Shown here in pieces: positions 49,673-59,423 of a stretch of 64,000 nucleotides of DNA; within the stretch, counting starts at the first letter, position 1; each line of letters opens with the position of its first letter. Made by a program: the position numbers and the translations under genes. The notes under the pieces were generated by a model, which was not told where the DNA came from, searched no databases, and saw nothing but the letters and a program-made list of their open reading frames with translations. The stretch lies in the NCBI GenBank assembly GCA_910587465.1, contig CAJUMS010000003.1:7196-71195 (forward strand). The letters are read 5' to 3'. Source of the DNA: an uncultured Oscillospiraceae bacterium (GTDB lineage: Bacteria > Bacillota > Clostridia > Oscillospirales > Ruminococcaceae).

Positions 49673-52017
49673 TCCACGGTCACAACGATCTCGCCGTCCT
49701 TAGCGGTAACATACACCTTGGTGAGCGTTTTCTCGCTGTTGTCGATAATCAGCTCCGCGATCTTGTCCTCAATATCGGAGCGTATCACGCGGCGGATATC
49801 TCGTCCGCCGAACTTGCCGCCATATGCCTTTTTCGCGATCGCGACATACACGTCCTCAGCAATCTCAAGCATGAGACCCTTTTCATCAAGCGGTGAGCGC
49901 AACTCTTTAAGGTTGAGCTTAGCGATCTTAGCATATGCCTCCTCGGTAAGCGGCGCAAACGCGACTATCTCGTCGACACGCGCCATAAACTCGGGTCTGA
50001 GGAAGTCACGCAAGCCCTTCATAACGCGCTCACGGCTCATATCCTCCTGAGTTTTCGAGAAACCAATACCGTTCATACCACCCGTTGAACCCGCGTTTGA
50101 GGTCATGGCGATTATTGTATTTTCAAAACTTACGTTGCGCCCATGTGAATCGGTGATCTTGCCCTCATCAAGAATTTGCAACAGAATATTCATTATGTCG
50201 GGGTGCGCCTTTTCGATCTCGTCAAACAGAATTACCGAATACGGCTTTCTGCGGACGCGCTCGGTGAGCTGTCCCGCCTCGTCGTAACCTACGTATCCCG
50301 GAGGAGAACCTATTATCTTCGATACGCTGTGCTTCTCCATATACTCCGACATATCAAGCCTGATAAGCGGGTCAACCGTATCAAACATCTCCTTGGCAAG
50401 TACCTTTACAAGCTCGGTCTTACCCACGCCCGTGGGACCTACGAAGATGAAAGACGCGGGTCTGCGGCGGTCGGAGAGCTGTATACGGCTGCGCTTTATT
50501 GCCTTGGCAACGAGCTCGCAAGCCTCGTCCTGACCGATTATCTTAGCTTTAAGATTATCCTCAAGCTCTGCCATACGCTTGAATTCGGTCTCCTGTATCT
50601 TATTCGCGGGAATTCCCGTCCACAGTTCAATTACCTTCGACAAGTCCTCCATGCTGACATAAACGTTTTCGGCAGCCTTTTTCAGCCCGTCTATCTTCTT
50701 CTCATTCTGTGCTATCGTAGTTTTAAGCTCTGCGAGCCGCGCATAATCGATGTTTGAATCCTCGGCAAGCTCGCTCTCCTCGCGTTTCTGTGCAGCAAGC
50801 TCCATTTTCATCTTCTCGTATTCGGTAATGCTGGCGTTGCCCAGCGATGCGCAGGCGCAAGCCTCGTCCAGCAGGTCGATAGCCTTATCAGGCAGGAAAC
50901 GATCGTTAATATAGCGCTCGGAAAGTACCGCACACATTTTCACAATCTCGTCGGTCACATGCACCTTGTGATGCTCCTCATAATACTTCTTTATTCCGCC
51001 GAGAAGAGTTACCGTCTCCTCTATCGTCGGCTCGTTTACGGTAACGGGCTGGAAACGGCGCTCCAAAGCACTGTCCTTTTCAATATGCTTACGGTATTCC
51101 GCAAAGGTGGTGGCGCCGATGACCTGCAATTCACCACGCGAAAGCGCGGGCTTGAAGATGTTCGCTGCATTCATTGATCCCTCAGAATCTCCACCCGTGC
51201 CGACAAGGTTATGCACCTCGTCAACGAAAAGCATAACATTACCCGCGTTCTTTACCTCGTCGATAAGCGACTTCACGCGGCTCTCAAACTGTCCGCGGAA
51301 CTGCGTGCCCGCGACAAGCGCAGTAAGATCAAGCAGATACAGCTCCTTGCCCTGAAGTCTGAACGGCACATCGCCGCTCGCGAGCTTGAGCGCTATACCC
51401 TCGGCGATAGCGGTCTTGCCGACACCCGGTTCGCCTATCAGACAGGGATTGTTCTTGGTGCGGCGGGAAAGTATCTGCAATACACGGTATATCTCCTTTT
51501 CGCGCCCGACAATAGTGTCGACTTTGCCCTCTTTGGCACGACGAGTGAGATTGGTACAGTATGTCTCAAGACACTTGCGCTTTTTATCGATCTTATCTGG
51601 CTTTTTACGCGGTTTCTTCTCCTGTGTGGTATCGTCCTTATCGGAACCGAACAGATTTTTCAAGAAATTCGGCATAGTGCCCGCGCCGCCGCGTTCAAAG
51701 AGATTATCCTCATCCTTGCTGTCCTTGGAGTTTTCGAATACGATCTCGTCATCGCCTTCGTCATCGTCGTCCTTGCCGATACCGAACTGCTTGAGCATAT
51801 CGTTATCGACAATTCCGTCTTCACCGAACAGCGAATCGACGGCGCTGTCGAAATCCTCCTCGGATATGCCCATCTGCTGTAAATATTCGTTCACCTGCGG
51901 CAAACCGAGCTCCTTTGCGCAGTTAAGACACAGCCCTTCGCTCTTGCGCTCGCTGCCGCTCATGGTGGAAATAAACATCACCGCAGGACGCTTTTTGCAT
52001 CTTGAACACATCATCAT
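49669..52017 (-). CDS. AAA+ Clp ATPase with N-terminal zinc finger (ClpE-like)
   Basis: 782 residues from the first of three tandem ATGs (AAGGGTG upstream). Residues 1-40 hold two C-x2-C pairs (MCSRCKKRP ... LCLNCAKELG), the ClpE/McsA-type zinc finger. A highly acidic linker (KDDDDEGDDE) follows. D1 has Walker A GEPGVGKTA and D2 has GPTGVGKTE, with HEIVGR-like IVGREKE and SPPGYVGYDEAGQLTE, as in HSP100 proteins. A coiled-coil M-domain lies between. It unfolds proteins for ClpP. In Bacilli clpE is controlled by CtsR; I see no CtsR box here, and the gene lies inside a housekeeping operon. Confidence 0.9.
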   Translation of the reverse strand: MMMCSRCKKRPAVMFISTMSGSERKSEGLCLNCAKELGLPQVNEYLQQMGISEEDFDSAVDSLFGEDGIVDNDMLKQFGIGKDDDDEGDDEIVFENSKDSKDEDNLFERGGAGTMPNFLKNLFGSDKDDTTQEKKPRKKPDKIDKKRKCLETYCTNLTRRAKEGKVDTIVGREKEIYRVLQILSRRTKNNPCLIGEPGVGKTAIAEGIALKLASGDVPFRLQGKELYLLDLTALVAGTQFRGQFESRVKSLIDEVKNAGNVMLFVDEVHNLVGTGGDSEGSMNAANIFKPALSRGELQVIGATTFAEYRKHIEKDSALERRFQPVTVNEPTIEETVTLLGGIKKYYEEHHKVHVTDEIVKMCAVLSERYINDRFLPDKAIDLLDEACACASLGNASITEYEKMKMELAAQKREESELAEDSNIDYARLAELKTTIAQNEKKIDGLKKAAENVYVSMEDLSKVIELWTGIPANKIQETEFKRMAELEDNLKAKIIGQDEACELVAKAIKRSRIQLSDRRRPASFIFVGPTGVGKTELVKVLAKEMFDTVDPLIRLDMSEYMEKHSVSKIIGSPPGYVGYDEAGQLTERVRRKPYSVILFDEIEKAHPDIMNILLQILDEGKITDSHGRNVSFENTIIAMTSNAGSTGGMNGIGFSKTQEDMSRERVMKGLRDFLRPEFMARVDEIVAFAPLTEEAYAKIAKLNLKELRSPLDEKGLMLEIAEDVYVAIAKKAYGGKFGGRDIRRVIRSDIEDKIAELIIDNSEKTLTKVYVTAKDGEIVVTVE

Positions 52018-52044
52018 ACTATATCACCCTTACTTTCTATATAA

Positions 52045-53073
52045 TTATGTCAGAAAATTCAAAAAATCGACTTCATAGACCCGTTTGAAAATGAATGTGG
52101 AATCTATCGCAGTCTGATTGAACAGTATCGCGTTTCCTCCGCACAGCGACACGATAAACCGCGTCACCAGACAAATCACGAATACAGCAATTATACCCTC
52201 GCACAGTCCCGCAAGCGCGCCCGCGAGAGCGTTCGCTTTGCCTATCACGGGTATCTTGTTGATCACCTCCGTGAGGTTCGCAACAATGCCAATCACTATC
52301 GTGACAATCGAGAAGATCAGTATAAACGCAACTGTGCGGATTATTATCAGACAATTCGGTTCAATTACACCGTTAATGACCGCACCTCTTATGCTGTCCT
52401 TTGTTTCAATCATCGTAAGCGCAAGCGTCCGTGCCGCGTTCACTCCAATAGTGTCGGAGGCTGTCACGCCGCTTATGATCGGAATATATTTCCCCAACAT
52501 CTCGGCAATATCGTTAAATCCTTTAAAATCCTCACGCCGCACAAGCTGAACTGCGACCGCCTGTGCTGTCACAAGCTTTCCTAACCCGTATTTCTCAATA
52601 TCGTCCATTGTGAAATCGACGGTCTTTGCGTTCACCGAGGTGAGGTCAATATCCTCATTTAACCCGACAGCCTTAAGGTCATCAACATTCAGTCCTGTTT
52701 TTGAGAAGTCCACATTAGACAGATCAAAAACCGCCTTGCCCGTACCCGCGTAGTCTGGAGTTACCTCCGTAACTGGCTTTCCAGATATCTCCACCTTGGT
52801 AAAATCGATATCGGGTATGCCGCCAAGCCTCATAGAACGCAGACCCTCGTCTATCGCGCCGTCGATCTGATCCGTAAGAGGCTTCTCGATAAAATTTCCG
52901 TATACCGTCTCGGCAATAGGCTTGCTGAATATCATAGCGCACGCAAATGCCGCAATCACAGCAACCATTCCGAGAATGACCTTCGCAAAGCCGTTTTTCC
53001 AGCCCGCGAAGAAAAAAAACACCACGACAGCCACGATAGCCACGTCAAATACTATTGCAAATTCCTGTCCCAT
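52045..53073 (-). CDS. CvpA family membrane protein
   Basis: 342 residues (GGGGAG 4 bases before the ATG). The N-terminal pair of helices (FAIVFDVAIVAVVVFFFFAGWKNGFAKVI) matches CvpA/colicin-V-production proteins. It has about four membrane segments in all, with the last two in 230-310. An inserted soluble region (about 70-200) of repeated VDFSK/DLTS segments makes it nearly twice the usual 160-200 residues. The family has been linked to cell-envelope integrity and peptidoglycan. It follows DUF5711 by 10 bases. Confidence 0.8.
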   Translation of the reverse strand: MGQEFAIVFDVAIVAVVVFFFFAGWKNGFAKVILGMVAVIAAFACAMIFSKPIAETVYGNFIEKPLTDQIDGAIDEGLRSMRLGGIPDIDFTKVEISGKPVTEVTPDYAGTGKAVFDLSNVDFSKTGLNVDDLKAVGLNEDIDLTSVNAKTVDFTMDDIEKYGLGKLVTAQAVAVQLVRREDFKGFNDIAEMLGKYIPIISGVTASDTIGVNAARTLALTMIETKDSIRGAVINGVIEPNCLIIIRTVAFILIFSIVTIVIGIVANLTEVINKIPVIGKANALAGALAGLCEGIIAVFVICLVTRFIVSLCGGNAILFNQTAIDSTFIFKRVYEVDFLNFLT

Positions 53074-53083
53074 ATTACTCCCC

Positions 53084-54223
53084 TCAGAACTCTACTCTCT
53101 GCACTTTATTATAGCCCAGCAGATAGGCACAATTGTTTATTATCTTTACATCGGAATACACATCGTCCAGATCTTTGACCTTTACAGCCTCCAGCATTGA
53201 ATTATAGACCAAAAGCTTACTTCCGCTGAGAATGTACAAATTCCCCTTGCATACGTCAAACGCTGTTACCGCATCGGGCGTGATAGCCGCCGCGGCTTCA
53301 AGCCCTTCCCCGTAGGCGACCGCGATCTCGCCGTTCGAGCCCGCATCATGAAACAATATAACGCGCACACCGTCCGTCCCGGCAACGCCTACGACCTGCC
53401 TTGAAAACAAAGTCTCAGCGCTTATTTCACCTGTCTGCTCATCGAGAAGATACGCGCCGCCGCTTGTCACAACGTAAACTCCATCGTCACAGCGCTCCAA
53501 TGAAAACGAGATATCGCTGCCGAGATATGTCCGCCAAGTCTCACTTTCGGCGTTTTCGATGTCAAATTTTACCACGTTCGTTCTGAGATCTCCGCCGCTT
53601 TCACCGACAACTGTCACAAAAAAGCTGTTGTCGTTCGGACCGAAGCATACTTGCATTATCTTTTCATCGGGAGACGCCCAGCGGAATATCTGCTTGCCTT
53701 CCCCATTAAATATGTACAGATAGTTGGAATATCTCGACGAGGTGGTGACCACCGCGCTGCGTTCCATAGTGCCTATCTTCGCAAATACGATGCTGTCGTC
53801 CATTGTCTTGGAAAACAGCTCTGACGTCCTCGAAAACACCTTGAGATCAAGCCCGTTCTTGTCGAACACAAGCGTTCTGCGGTCATTGGAATTTGACGCG
53901 GGGTTCTGAAATCCGTGCTGAAAGCTTGACAGTTCCGCACCGACCGCATTGTATGTGTACAGATATGTGTCGGTCAGCAGGTAGAAATTCTCTCCCAGCT
54001 CACCCATTACATACCCCGTACTTCCCGGTAACGCAACGGGAAAGCCTCCCTCACCGGGGTTAAGCGCTACGTCTTTAAAGGGAGCTATCAGTGTTTTCCA
54101 GTTCGCGGCGATCAGTATAACAATCACCATAACGACGAGGAATATCACACCCCGTACCGCAAGTTTACTTCGTTTTCTCTTCTTGCGGAATTTATTCATA
54201 TCATTTCGTTCGTCCATTGGCAA
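53084..54223 (-). CDS. DUF5711 family membrane-anchored beta-propeller protein
   Basis: 379 residues from TTG 54223 (GGAG 7 bases upstream); ATG 54217 is the alternative. A basic cytoplasmic tail (KFRKKRKRSKLAVRG) precedes one membrane helix (VIFLVVMVIVILIAAN). About 300 residues of WD/PQQ-like repeats follow (for example YLYTYNAVGAELSSFQHGF, LYIFNGEGKQIFRW, LYILSGSKLLVYN), forming an extracellular propeller. This matches DUF5711 proteins of Clostridia. The role is unknown; co-transcription with CvpA and a ClpE-like ATPase hints at envelope quality control. Confidence 0.8.
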   Translation of the reverse strand: MPMDERNDMNKFRKKRKRSKLAVRGVIFLVVMVIVILIAANWKTLIAPFKDVALNPGEGGFPVALPGSTGYVMGELGENFYLLTDTYLYTYNAVGAELSSFQHGFQNPASNSNDRRTLVFDKNGLDLKVFSRTSELFSKTMDDSIVFAKIGTMERSAVVTTSSRYSNYLYIFNGEGKQIFRWASPDEKIMQVCFGPNDNSFFVTVVGESGGDLRTNVVKFDIENAESETWRTYLGSDISFSLERCDDGVYVVTSGGAYLLDEQTGEISAETLFSRQVVGVAGTDGVRVILFHDAGSNGEIAVAYGEGLEAAAAITPDAVTAFDVCKGNLYILSGSKLLVYNSMLEAVKVKDLDDVYSDVKIINNCAYLLGYNKVQRVEF

Positions 54224-54307
54224 GATGATGCTCCTATCCCCAATACAACATTAACTATTCTACATATACAAAATACCATCTATTCGATATCAGCGGTTTA
54301 TCATTAT

Positions 54308-54337
54308 ATTATACCACATTCATACCCGTTTCGTCAA
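54308..54337 (-). promoter_or_regulatory. Sigma-A promoter of DUF5711-CvpA-ClpE operon
   Basis: TTGACG (54332-54337), 18-base spacer, TATAAT (54308-54313) on the minus strand. Confidence 0.6.
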
Positions 54338-54364
54338 GTCCCGCACAAAAGGCTTTGTTATGCG

Positions 54365-55372
54365 TCATCTGTGAGGGTGAGCAGTGATTATAGTGTAGCT
54401 GTTGGCGTTTATCGTGATAGTACATCCAGCCGCCACCGCATAGTAATTTTTTCCTTTTTTGGTAACGACTGTCTCTTCGCGATTGAGCTTTCTCCTGCAC
54501 CAATCGACGATCATATCCGTTTTCAGATACATATTCCGCTTTATACGCTCCTTACCCGACGCGGTAACGCTCAGCTTGGGGAGATTTTTTATAAGTATCT
54601 CGCGGTAGTCCTCATCAGTCTGTGCCTCATCATAAGAAACCTCGCTAAGGTACAGCCCCTCTGGAGGGAGCGTCTTTCCCGCATACGCGCGGTTTCCCGT
54701 ATCAAGCGCCGTGCGGATATCGTCAAGATCAAGTCTGCCTTCGCTCGCGTAAATAAGCGTACCCGCAACTATTCTTACCATATTGTACAGAAAACCGTTT
54801 CCACGTATCCTGATCTCGCAAACTCCGCCGCTAAGAGAAACATCAAGCGAGTAAATTATCCTGACCGTGGTCTTTGCCCTAGATTTCCCCTCCGCGCGGC
54901 AGAACGCCGCAAAATCGTGCTCTCCAACAAGGAGCGCCGCCGCATCGTTCATCTTCCCGATGTCCAACGGATACGGATAATGATACGCCAGATTCTGTAA
55001 GAAAACATCACGTGTCGGCTTATTGTTTATCAGATACACATATTCTTTGGCTTTTGTGCAGTATCTCGCATGAAACTCATCGTCAACGTCCTCGCAGGAC
55101 AATACGGCGATATTATCAGGCAGCAGCGTGTTCATTCCCTTTATGAAGCCATCGCACGGTATAGCACTGTCAATATGAACGTTAAAGCAGAACCTCCTAG
55201 CGTGAACGCCCGTATCAGTACGCGAACAGCCGTATATCACGGGCGGCTCGGTTTTCAGCAGCTTTCCTATCGCCTTTTCGACGACCTCCTGAACTGTCAA
55301 CGCGTTGTCTTGTCGCTGAAATCCGTGATAATCCGCACCATTATATGCGATAAAAACCTTTAAATTACGCAT
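54365..55372 (-). CDS. truA: tRNA pseudouridine synthase A fused to a DUF3781 domain
   Basis: 335 residues. Residues 1-250 are TruA: catalytic Asp53 in GCSRTDTGVHA, then the family blocks FHARYCTKAKEYVY and GNGFLYNMVRIVAG. It makes pseudouridine at positions 38-40 of tRNA. Residues about 255-335 match the free-standing DUF3781 family (SVTASGKERIKRNMYLKTD, VDWCRRKL, SYTIITAHP at the end). A normal TruA stops near 245-260. There is one frame throughout, no internal Shine-Dalgarno before the second domain, and no in-frame stop. DUF3781 function is unknown. Last gene of the ecfAA'-ecfT-truA operon. Confidence 0.88.
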   Translation of the reverse strand: MRNLKVFIAYNGADYHGFQRQDNALTVQEVVEKAIGKLLKTEPPVIYGCSRTDTGVHARRFCFNVHIDSAIPCDGFIKGMNTLLPDNIAVLSCEDVDDEFHARYCTKAKEYVYLINNKPTRDVFLQNLAYHYPYPLDIGKMNDAAALLVGEHDFAAFCRAEGKSRAKTTVRIIYSLDVSLSGGVCEIRIRGNGFLYNMVRIVAGTLIYASEGRLDLDDIRTALDTGNRAYAGKTLPPEGLYLSEVSYDEAQTDEDYREILIKNLPKLSVTASGKERIKRNMYLKTDMIVDWCRRKLNREETVVTKKGKNYYAVAAGCTITINANSYTIITAHPHR

Positions 55373-55383
55373 TTTACCTCCGC

Positions 55384-56196
55384 TTACGGTATAACGGGAA
55401 TGCAGTTCAGCACGATAATCCCCGCGAACAGTGCGAGCATTATCACTATCGCCACATAATCCCTTGGGGCGGTCTTAAGCTGCCGCAGACGCGTTCTGCC
55501 CTCGCCGCCATGATAGCAGCGGCACTCCATTGCCGTGGCAAGCTCATTAGCACGCTTGAACGCCGAAACGAACAGCGGTATCAACACGGGTACCAGTGCC
55601 TTAGCCTTCTTCATCAGTCCGCCCGTATCCAGCTGCGCGCCGCGCGCCTTCTGCGCACACATTATCTTGTCCGTCTCCTCGACCAGCGTCGGGATAAAGC
55701 GGAGCGCTATTGTCATCATCATTGACAGCTCATGAACGGGAAATCTTACCTTTTTAAGCGGTGACAACAGCCGTTCGATAGCGTCGGTAAGCATTATCGG
55801 CGAAGTCGTATACGTCAGCAGCGACATACCGATAATAAGCGCGGGTATGCGCAGAAGTATAAACAGCGTCGTTCGTATACCCTCGGGGTATATCGAAATA
55901 ATCCACCACTTGAACAGCGGCTCCTCGCCCGTTATAAACAAGATGTTGAGCACACCTGTAAACAGCATGAGGGGCAGTATAGGCTTGATGCTTTTCAGTA
56001 TCATTATCAGTTTAATATGCGAAAGCAGATAGCAGACCACCATAAACAAAATGCCCACCAGCAGTCCTGTAAAAGTCTGCGAGCTAAACAGTATCACCAG
56101 ATACAATATATCAAGCAGCAACTTCACACGACTGTCCATTTTGTGAATTACGGACGTTCCCGGGAAGTACTGCCCTATCGTAATATCCTTTATCAT
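55384..56196 (-). CDS. ecfT: Energy-coupling factor transporter transmembrane protein
   Basis: 270 residues. It starts with the EcfT leader [21 protein letters not shown]. The two coupling-helix motifs are recognisable: [10 protein letters not shown] (A-R-G) and MECRCYHGG (where the family has A-x-R-C). About five or six membrane helices. It is the shared scaffold that binds vitamin-specific S components. Its ATG overlaps the ecfA stop (ATGA). S-component genes are not in the window. Confidence 0.9.
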   Translation of the reverse strand: MIKDITIGQYFPGTSVIHKMDSRVKLLLDILYLVILFSSQTFTGLLVGILFMVVCYLLSHIKLIMILKSIKPILPLMLFTGVLNILFITGEEPLFKWWIISIYPEGIRTTLFILLRIPALIIGMSLLTYTTSPIMLTDAIERLLSPLKKVRFPVHELSMMMTIALRFIPTLVEETDKIMCAQKARGAQLDTGGLMKKAKALVPVLIPLFVSAFKRANELATAMECRCYHGGEGRTRLRQLKTAPRDYVAIVIMLALFAGIIVLNCIPVIP

Positions 56197-57959
56197 TTGT
56201 CCTGTCCTTTTATCAGGGTCAGCAGCCTCTGTGCCGCCCTGTCCGTTGTATATATATCATTTCCTATGTCAATGCCTTTTTCGCGAAGTCTGTGTGACAA
56301 GCGCGTTATCTGCGGTACGTCAAGACCTATCTTGACTAAATCGTCCGTGCGTTCAAAAACCTTGTCCGTCTCATCATAGCAGAACACCTTGCCCTTGTTC
56401 ATCACAAGCACCTTGGTCGCAAATTTAACGATATCCTCCATTGAATGGGAAACCAATAGCACCGTTTTCCCCGACTGCTCGTGATAACGCTTTATCAGCG
56501 ACAATATCTTATCTCTGCCCTTAGGATCAAGACCTGCTGCAGGCTCGTCAAGTATCAGCACCTCGGGATCCATCGCCAGAACGCCCGCGAGCGCAACTCT
56601 GCGCTGCTGACCGCCCGACAGCTCGAACGGAGATTTTTCCAATAAATGGGATATTCCCATGCTCTCGGCAGCCGATTTGACCCGCGCGTCAAGCTCCCCG
56701 CCCGTCAAACCCATATTCTTAGGACCATAAGCTATATCCTTGGCGACCGTTTCCTCAAAAAGCTGGTGCTCCGAATACTGAAACACAATACCGACCTTAA
56801 ACCGTATATCGCGGATATTCACATCCTTCCCCCAGATATCCTTGCCGTCAATGAAAACCAGTCCAGAGGTCGGCTTCACCAGACCGTTTAAGTGCTGTAT
56901 CAGCGTGGACTTTCCACTGCCCGTATGCCCGATAATACCGACGAACTCCGATTTGTTTACCGTTAAGTCAACGTTGTCGACCGCGGTTTTCTCGAATGGC
57001 GTACCAATGCTGTACTTATAGGTAAGATTTTCCAGCCGTGCCGCCTCTTCACCGCTGCCCACAAGCTTTACGGCTACCGTCTTTGTCATATCGGCTGTAT
57101 TGCGATTGAGCGGCAACATTTCGATAGCTGCGGCGCATTCGTCCTCGAAAATAATTTCTTTGGAAATATTGATTCCTTTTTTTCTCAGCATTCCGCACAG
57201 CTCCGTCACCTGCGGCACGTCAAGCCCGACGGCTCTCAACTCATCCGCGCGGGCGAATATATTCTTCGGAACGTCATCCATAAGCACCGAGCCATTATCC
57301 ATAACGACCACTCGATCTGCCTGTGCAGCCTCATCCATATAGTGCGTTATCAAGATAACGGTGATACCGTGCTCCCTGTTGAGCCGCTTTATCGTTTTCA
57401 TTACCTCGCGCCTACCCTTCGGGTCCAGCATTGCGGTAGGCTCGTCCATAACGATACAGCGCGGCTGCATGGCGATAATTCCCGCAATAGCAATACGCTG
57501 CTTCTGTCCGCCGGAAAGCTGGTGCGGCGCGTGCTCACGGAATTCGTACATATCTACCTGTTTCAGCGCGTCGTCGACCCTCACGCGTATCTCCTCGGGC
57601 GGCACTCCAAGATTTTCGGGCGCAAACGCCACGTCCTCCTCAACGATAGTCGCGACAAGCTGATTATCGGGATTCTGAAACACCATTCCAACCGTCTGTC
57701 TAATGTCGAACAGCCTGTCCTCGTCGGCGGTATCAATCCCGTCGACCGTCACCTTTCCCGAGGTCGGTGTAAGTATCGCGTTGAAATGCTTTGCCAGCGT
57801 TGACTTTCCGCAGCCGTTATGCCCGAGCACTGCCAGAAACTGCCCCTCGGGAACGCTTAAATTAATGTTCCTGAGCGCCGTCGACTGCTCGATTATCTTA
57901 CCGTCATCGTCGCGGAGTATATAGTCAAAGCATAGATTTTCCGTTTTAATAATGTCCAA
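56193..57959 (-). CDS. ecfA: EcfA1-EcfA2 fused ATPase of ECF transporter
   Basis: 588 residues from TTG 57959 (AGAGGA 8 bases upstream). Two complete ABC domains lie in one chain. The first half has Walker [10 protein letters not shown], signature LSGGQKQR and Walker [14 protein letters not shown]. The second half has [17 protein letters not shown] and [12 protein letters not shown]. Each half ends with the same dimerisation segment ([10 protein letters not shown]... and [10 protein letters not shown]...), showing a joined EcfA1/EcfA2 pair. In most Firmicutes these are two genes. They power uptake of vitamins and trace metals via interchangeable S components. The fusion fixes the 1:1 stoichiometry. 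Confidence 0.92.
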   Translation of the reverse strand: MDIIKTENLCFDYILRDDDGKIIEQSTALRNINLSVPEGQFLAVLGHNGCGKSTLAKHFNAILTPTSGKVTVDGIDTADEDRLFDIRQTVGMVFQNPDNQLVATIVEEDVAFAPENLGVPPEEIRVRVDDALKQVDMYEFREHAPHQLSGGQKQRIAIAGIIAMQPRCIVMDEPTAMLDPKGRREVMKTIKRLNREHGITVILITHYMDEAAQADRVVVMDNGSVLMDDVPKNIFARADELRAVGLDVPQVTELCGMLRKKGINISKEIIFEDECAAAIEMLPLNRNTADMTKTVAVKLVGSGEEAARLENLTYKYSIGTPFEKTAVDNVDLTVNKSEFVGIIGHTGSGKSTLIQHLNGLVKPTSGLVFIDGKDIWGKDVNIRDIRFKVGIVFQYSEHQLFEETVAKDIAYGPKNMGLTGGELDARVKSAAESMGISHLLEKSPFELSGGQQRRVALAGVLAMDPEVLILDEPAAGLDPKGRDKILSLIKRYHEQSGKTVLLVSHSMEDIVKFATKVLVMNKGKVFCYDETDKVFERTDDLVKIGLDVPQITRLSHRLREKGIDIGNDIYTTDRAAQRLLTLIKGQDK

Positions 57960-58012
57960 GTTCTCAATCCTCTTTTGTTCTGTCCTTATTTGGATATAGC
58001 CATACATTTTAT

Positions 58013-58042
58013 ATTATACACCAAACAGCATATATAAGTCAA
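58013..58042 (-). promoter_or_regulatory. Sigma-A promoter of ecfA-ecfT-truA operon
   Basis: TTGACT (58037-58042), 18-base spacer, TATAAT (58013-58018) on the minus strand, 54 bases before the TTG start. Confidence 0.65.
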
Positions 58043-58105
58043 GTGAAAATTTGATAAAAAAATGATGTCAAGTATTTAGCTTAACACCACAAAATCTATT
58101 CGCTC

Positions 58106-58534
58106 CTATTCGGTAAAGTCTATTTCATAGCGCGTTCCGTGCGAAAGCAACACTCCGTCCGTCAGCTCAACGCATAAAATACGTGTGTTTTCATCGCTGA
58201 AGTCATTGTGACCGTTATCTATCCATTCGACAAAGACTTCTCTCAACTTTTCAGCGATAACGGCATTCTCCGGCTTGCCGAAATATCCAATATCGATACC
58301 TCTGCCGTGTGCGCTGAACCACTCCCCCGAAACCGCAACAACGGAATTTTTCTCCAGCTGCCTCATCTTCCCGGAATATTTGTGAGTAATTATATAAAAC
58401 GCCCCGTTTTCATAGTATGCGTTTACATACCGAACGTATGGAACACCGCCGTCGACGGTAGCCAAAGCGATAACACTATCCTTACAAAAACGCTCTGCCA
58501 ATATCTGTTTCGTGACCTCATTTAACTTTTCCAT
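58106..58534 (-). CDS. Pyridoxamine 5'-phosphate oxidase family protein
   Basis: 142 residues (AAGGAGG upstream). Split-barrel flavin-binding fold: CKDSVIALATVDGGVPYVRYVNAYYENGAFYIITHK, then MRQLEKNSVVAVSGEW. This size and pattern match small FMN-dependent PNPOx-like proteins rather than true PdxH. The substrate is unknown; some reduce flavin or F420-like compounds or degrade heme. It follows the methyltransferase gene by 12 bases in the same direction. Confidence 0.8.
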   Translation of the reverse strand: MEKLNEVTKQILAERFCKDSVIALATVDGGVPYVRYVNAYYENGAFYIITHKYSGKMRQLEKNSVVAVSGEWFSAHGRGIDIGYFGKPENAVIAEKLREVFVEWIDNGHNDFSDENTRILCVELTDGVLLSHGTRYEIDFTE

Positions 58535-58546
58535 AAACCGACCTCC

Positions 58547-59413
58547 TTACAAAAACTTAACGACAGCCGTACTTCCGCAGGGCAACGGCAGACCCGTCTG
58601 CTTTACGGGCAGACCTATCTCCTCGGACAGCACCTCAATAGGAAAACGCTTGCCGACCGTCATTTGCAGCAGATAGCTCATCACCGACGCTGATAATCCC
58701 GTGGTGTAGGAGTTAAGCAGCACGAACAGCGGCTTGTCCGACAGCAGCGCCGTGATATCCTCCATTAAGCCGTAAATGCTGTCCTCCAGCTTCCACATCT
58801 CGCCGTTCGTTCCGCGACCGTAGCTTGGAGGGTCTAGTATAACCCCGTCGTATCTTGTACCGCGGCGTATCTCACGGCGAATGAATTTGTTTGCGTCGTC
58901 GACTATCCAGCGTATATGCTTATCGTCAAGCCCCGAGAGTTTGGCATTGGTACGTGCCCAATCCACCATTCCCTTTACCGCGTCGCAGTGACAGACCGAA
59001 GCTCCCGCCGCCGCACAAGCCAAAGTCGCGCCGCCCGTATAAGCGAACAGATTAAGGACGTTGACAGGTCTCCCCGCCGCGCGGATAATGTCACCGCAGT
59101 AATCCCAGTTGACCGCCTGCTCGGGGAACAGCCCCGTATGCTTAAACCCCGTAGGCTTCACCATAAAGCGCAGACTTCCGTAATTAATCTGCCAGCTCTC
59201 GGGCAGCTTACGGCAGTAATCCCACGAACCGCCCCCCGACGACGAGCGTATATACCGCGCGTGTGCGGAAACCCATTCGGGAGCTTCACCCTCGTTTTTC
59301 CAGATTATCTGTGGATCGGGACGTATCAAAGTAACGTCCCCCCACCGCTCCAACCGCTCACCGTCGGCAGTATCTATCAATTCATAGTCTATCCATTTAT
59401 CCGAAATTCTCAT
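58547..59413 (-). CDS. Class I SAM-dependent rRNA methyltransferase, RlmI/RlmK-like
   Basis: 288 residues (GAGGT upstream). SAM-binding motif I is VLNLFAYTGGATLACAAAGA, and the catalytic loop is VILDPPSYGRG. The N-terminus contains GEAPEWVSAHARYIRSSS and GFKHTGLFPEQAVNWDY, typical of the S-adenosylmethionine-dependent PF10672 group acting on 23S rRNA cytosine. The usual N-terminal PUA domain is missing, as in shorter Firmicute homologues. The exact target base is not determined by sequence. Confidence 0.82.
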   Translation of the reverse strand: MRISDKWIDYELIDTADGERLERWGDVTLIRPDPQIIWKNEGEAPEWVSAHARYIRSSSGGGSWDYCRKLPESWQINYGSLRFMVKPTGFKHTGLFPEQAVNWDYCGDIIRAAGRPVNVLNLFAYTGGATLACAAAGASVCHCDAVKGMVDWARTNAKLSGLDDKHIRWIVDDANKFIRREIRRGTRYDGVILDPPSYGRGTNGEMWKLEDSIYGLMEDITALLSDKPLFVLLNSYTTGLSASVMSYLLQMTVGKRFPIEVLSEEIGLPVKQTGLPLPCGSTAVVKFL

Positions 59414-59423
59414 ATATACCTCG

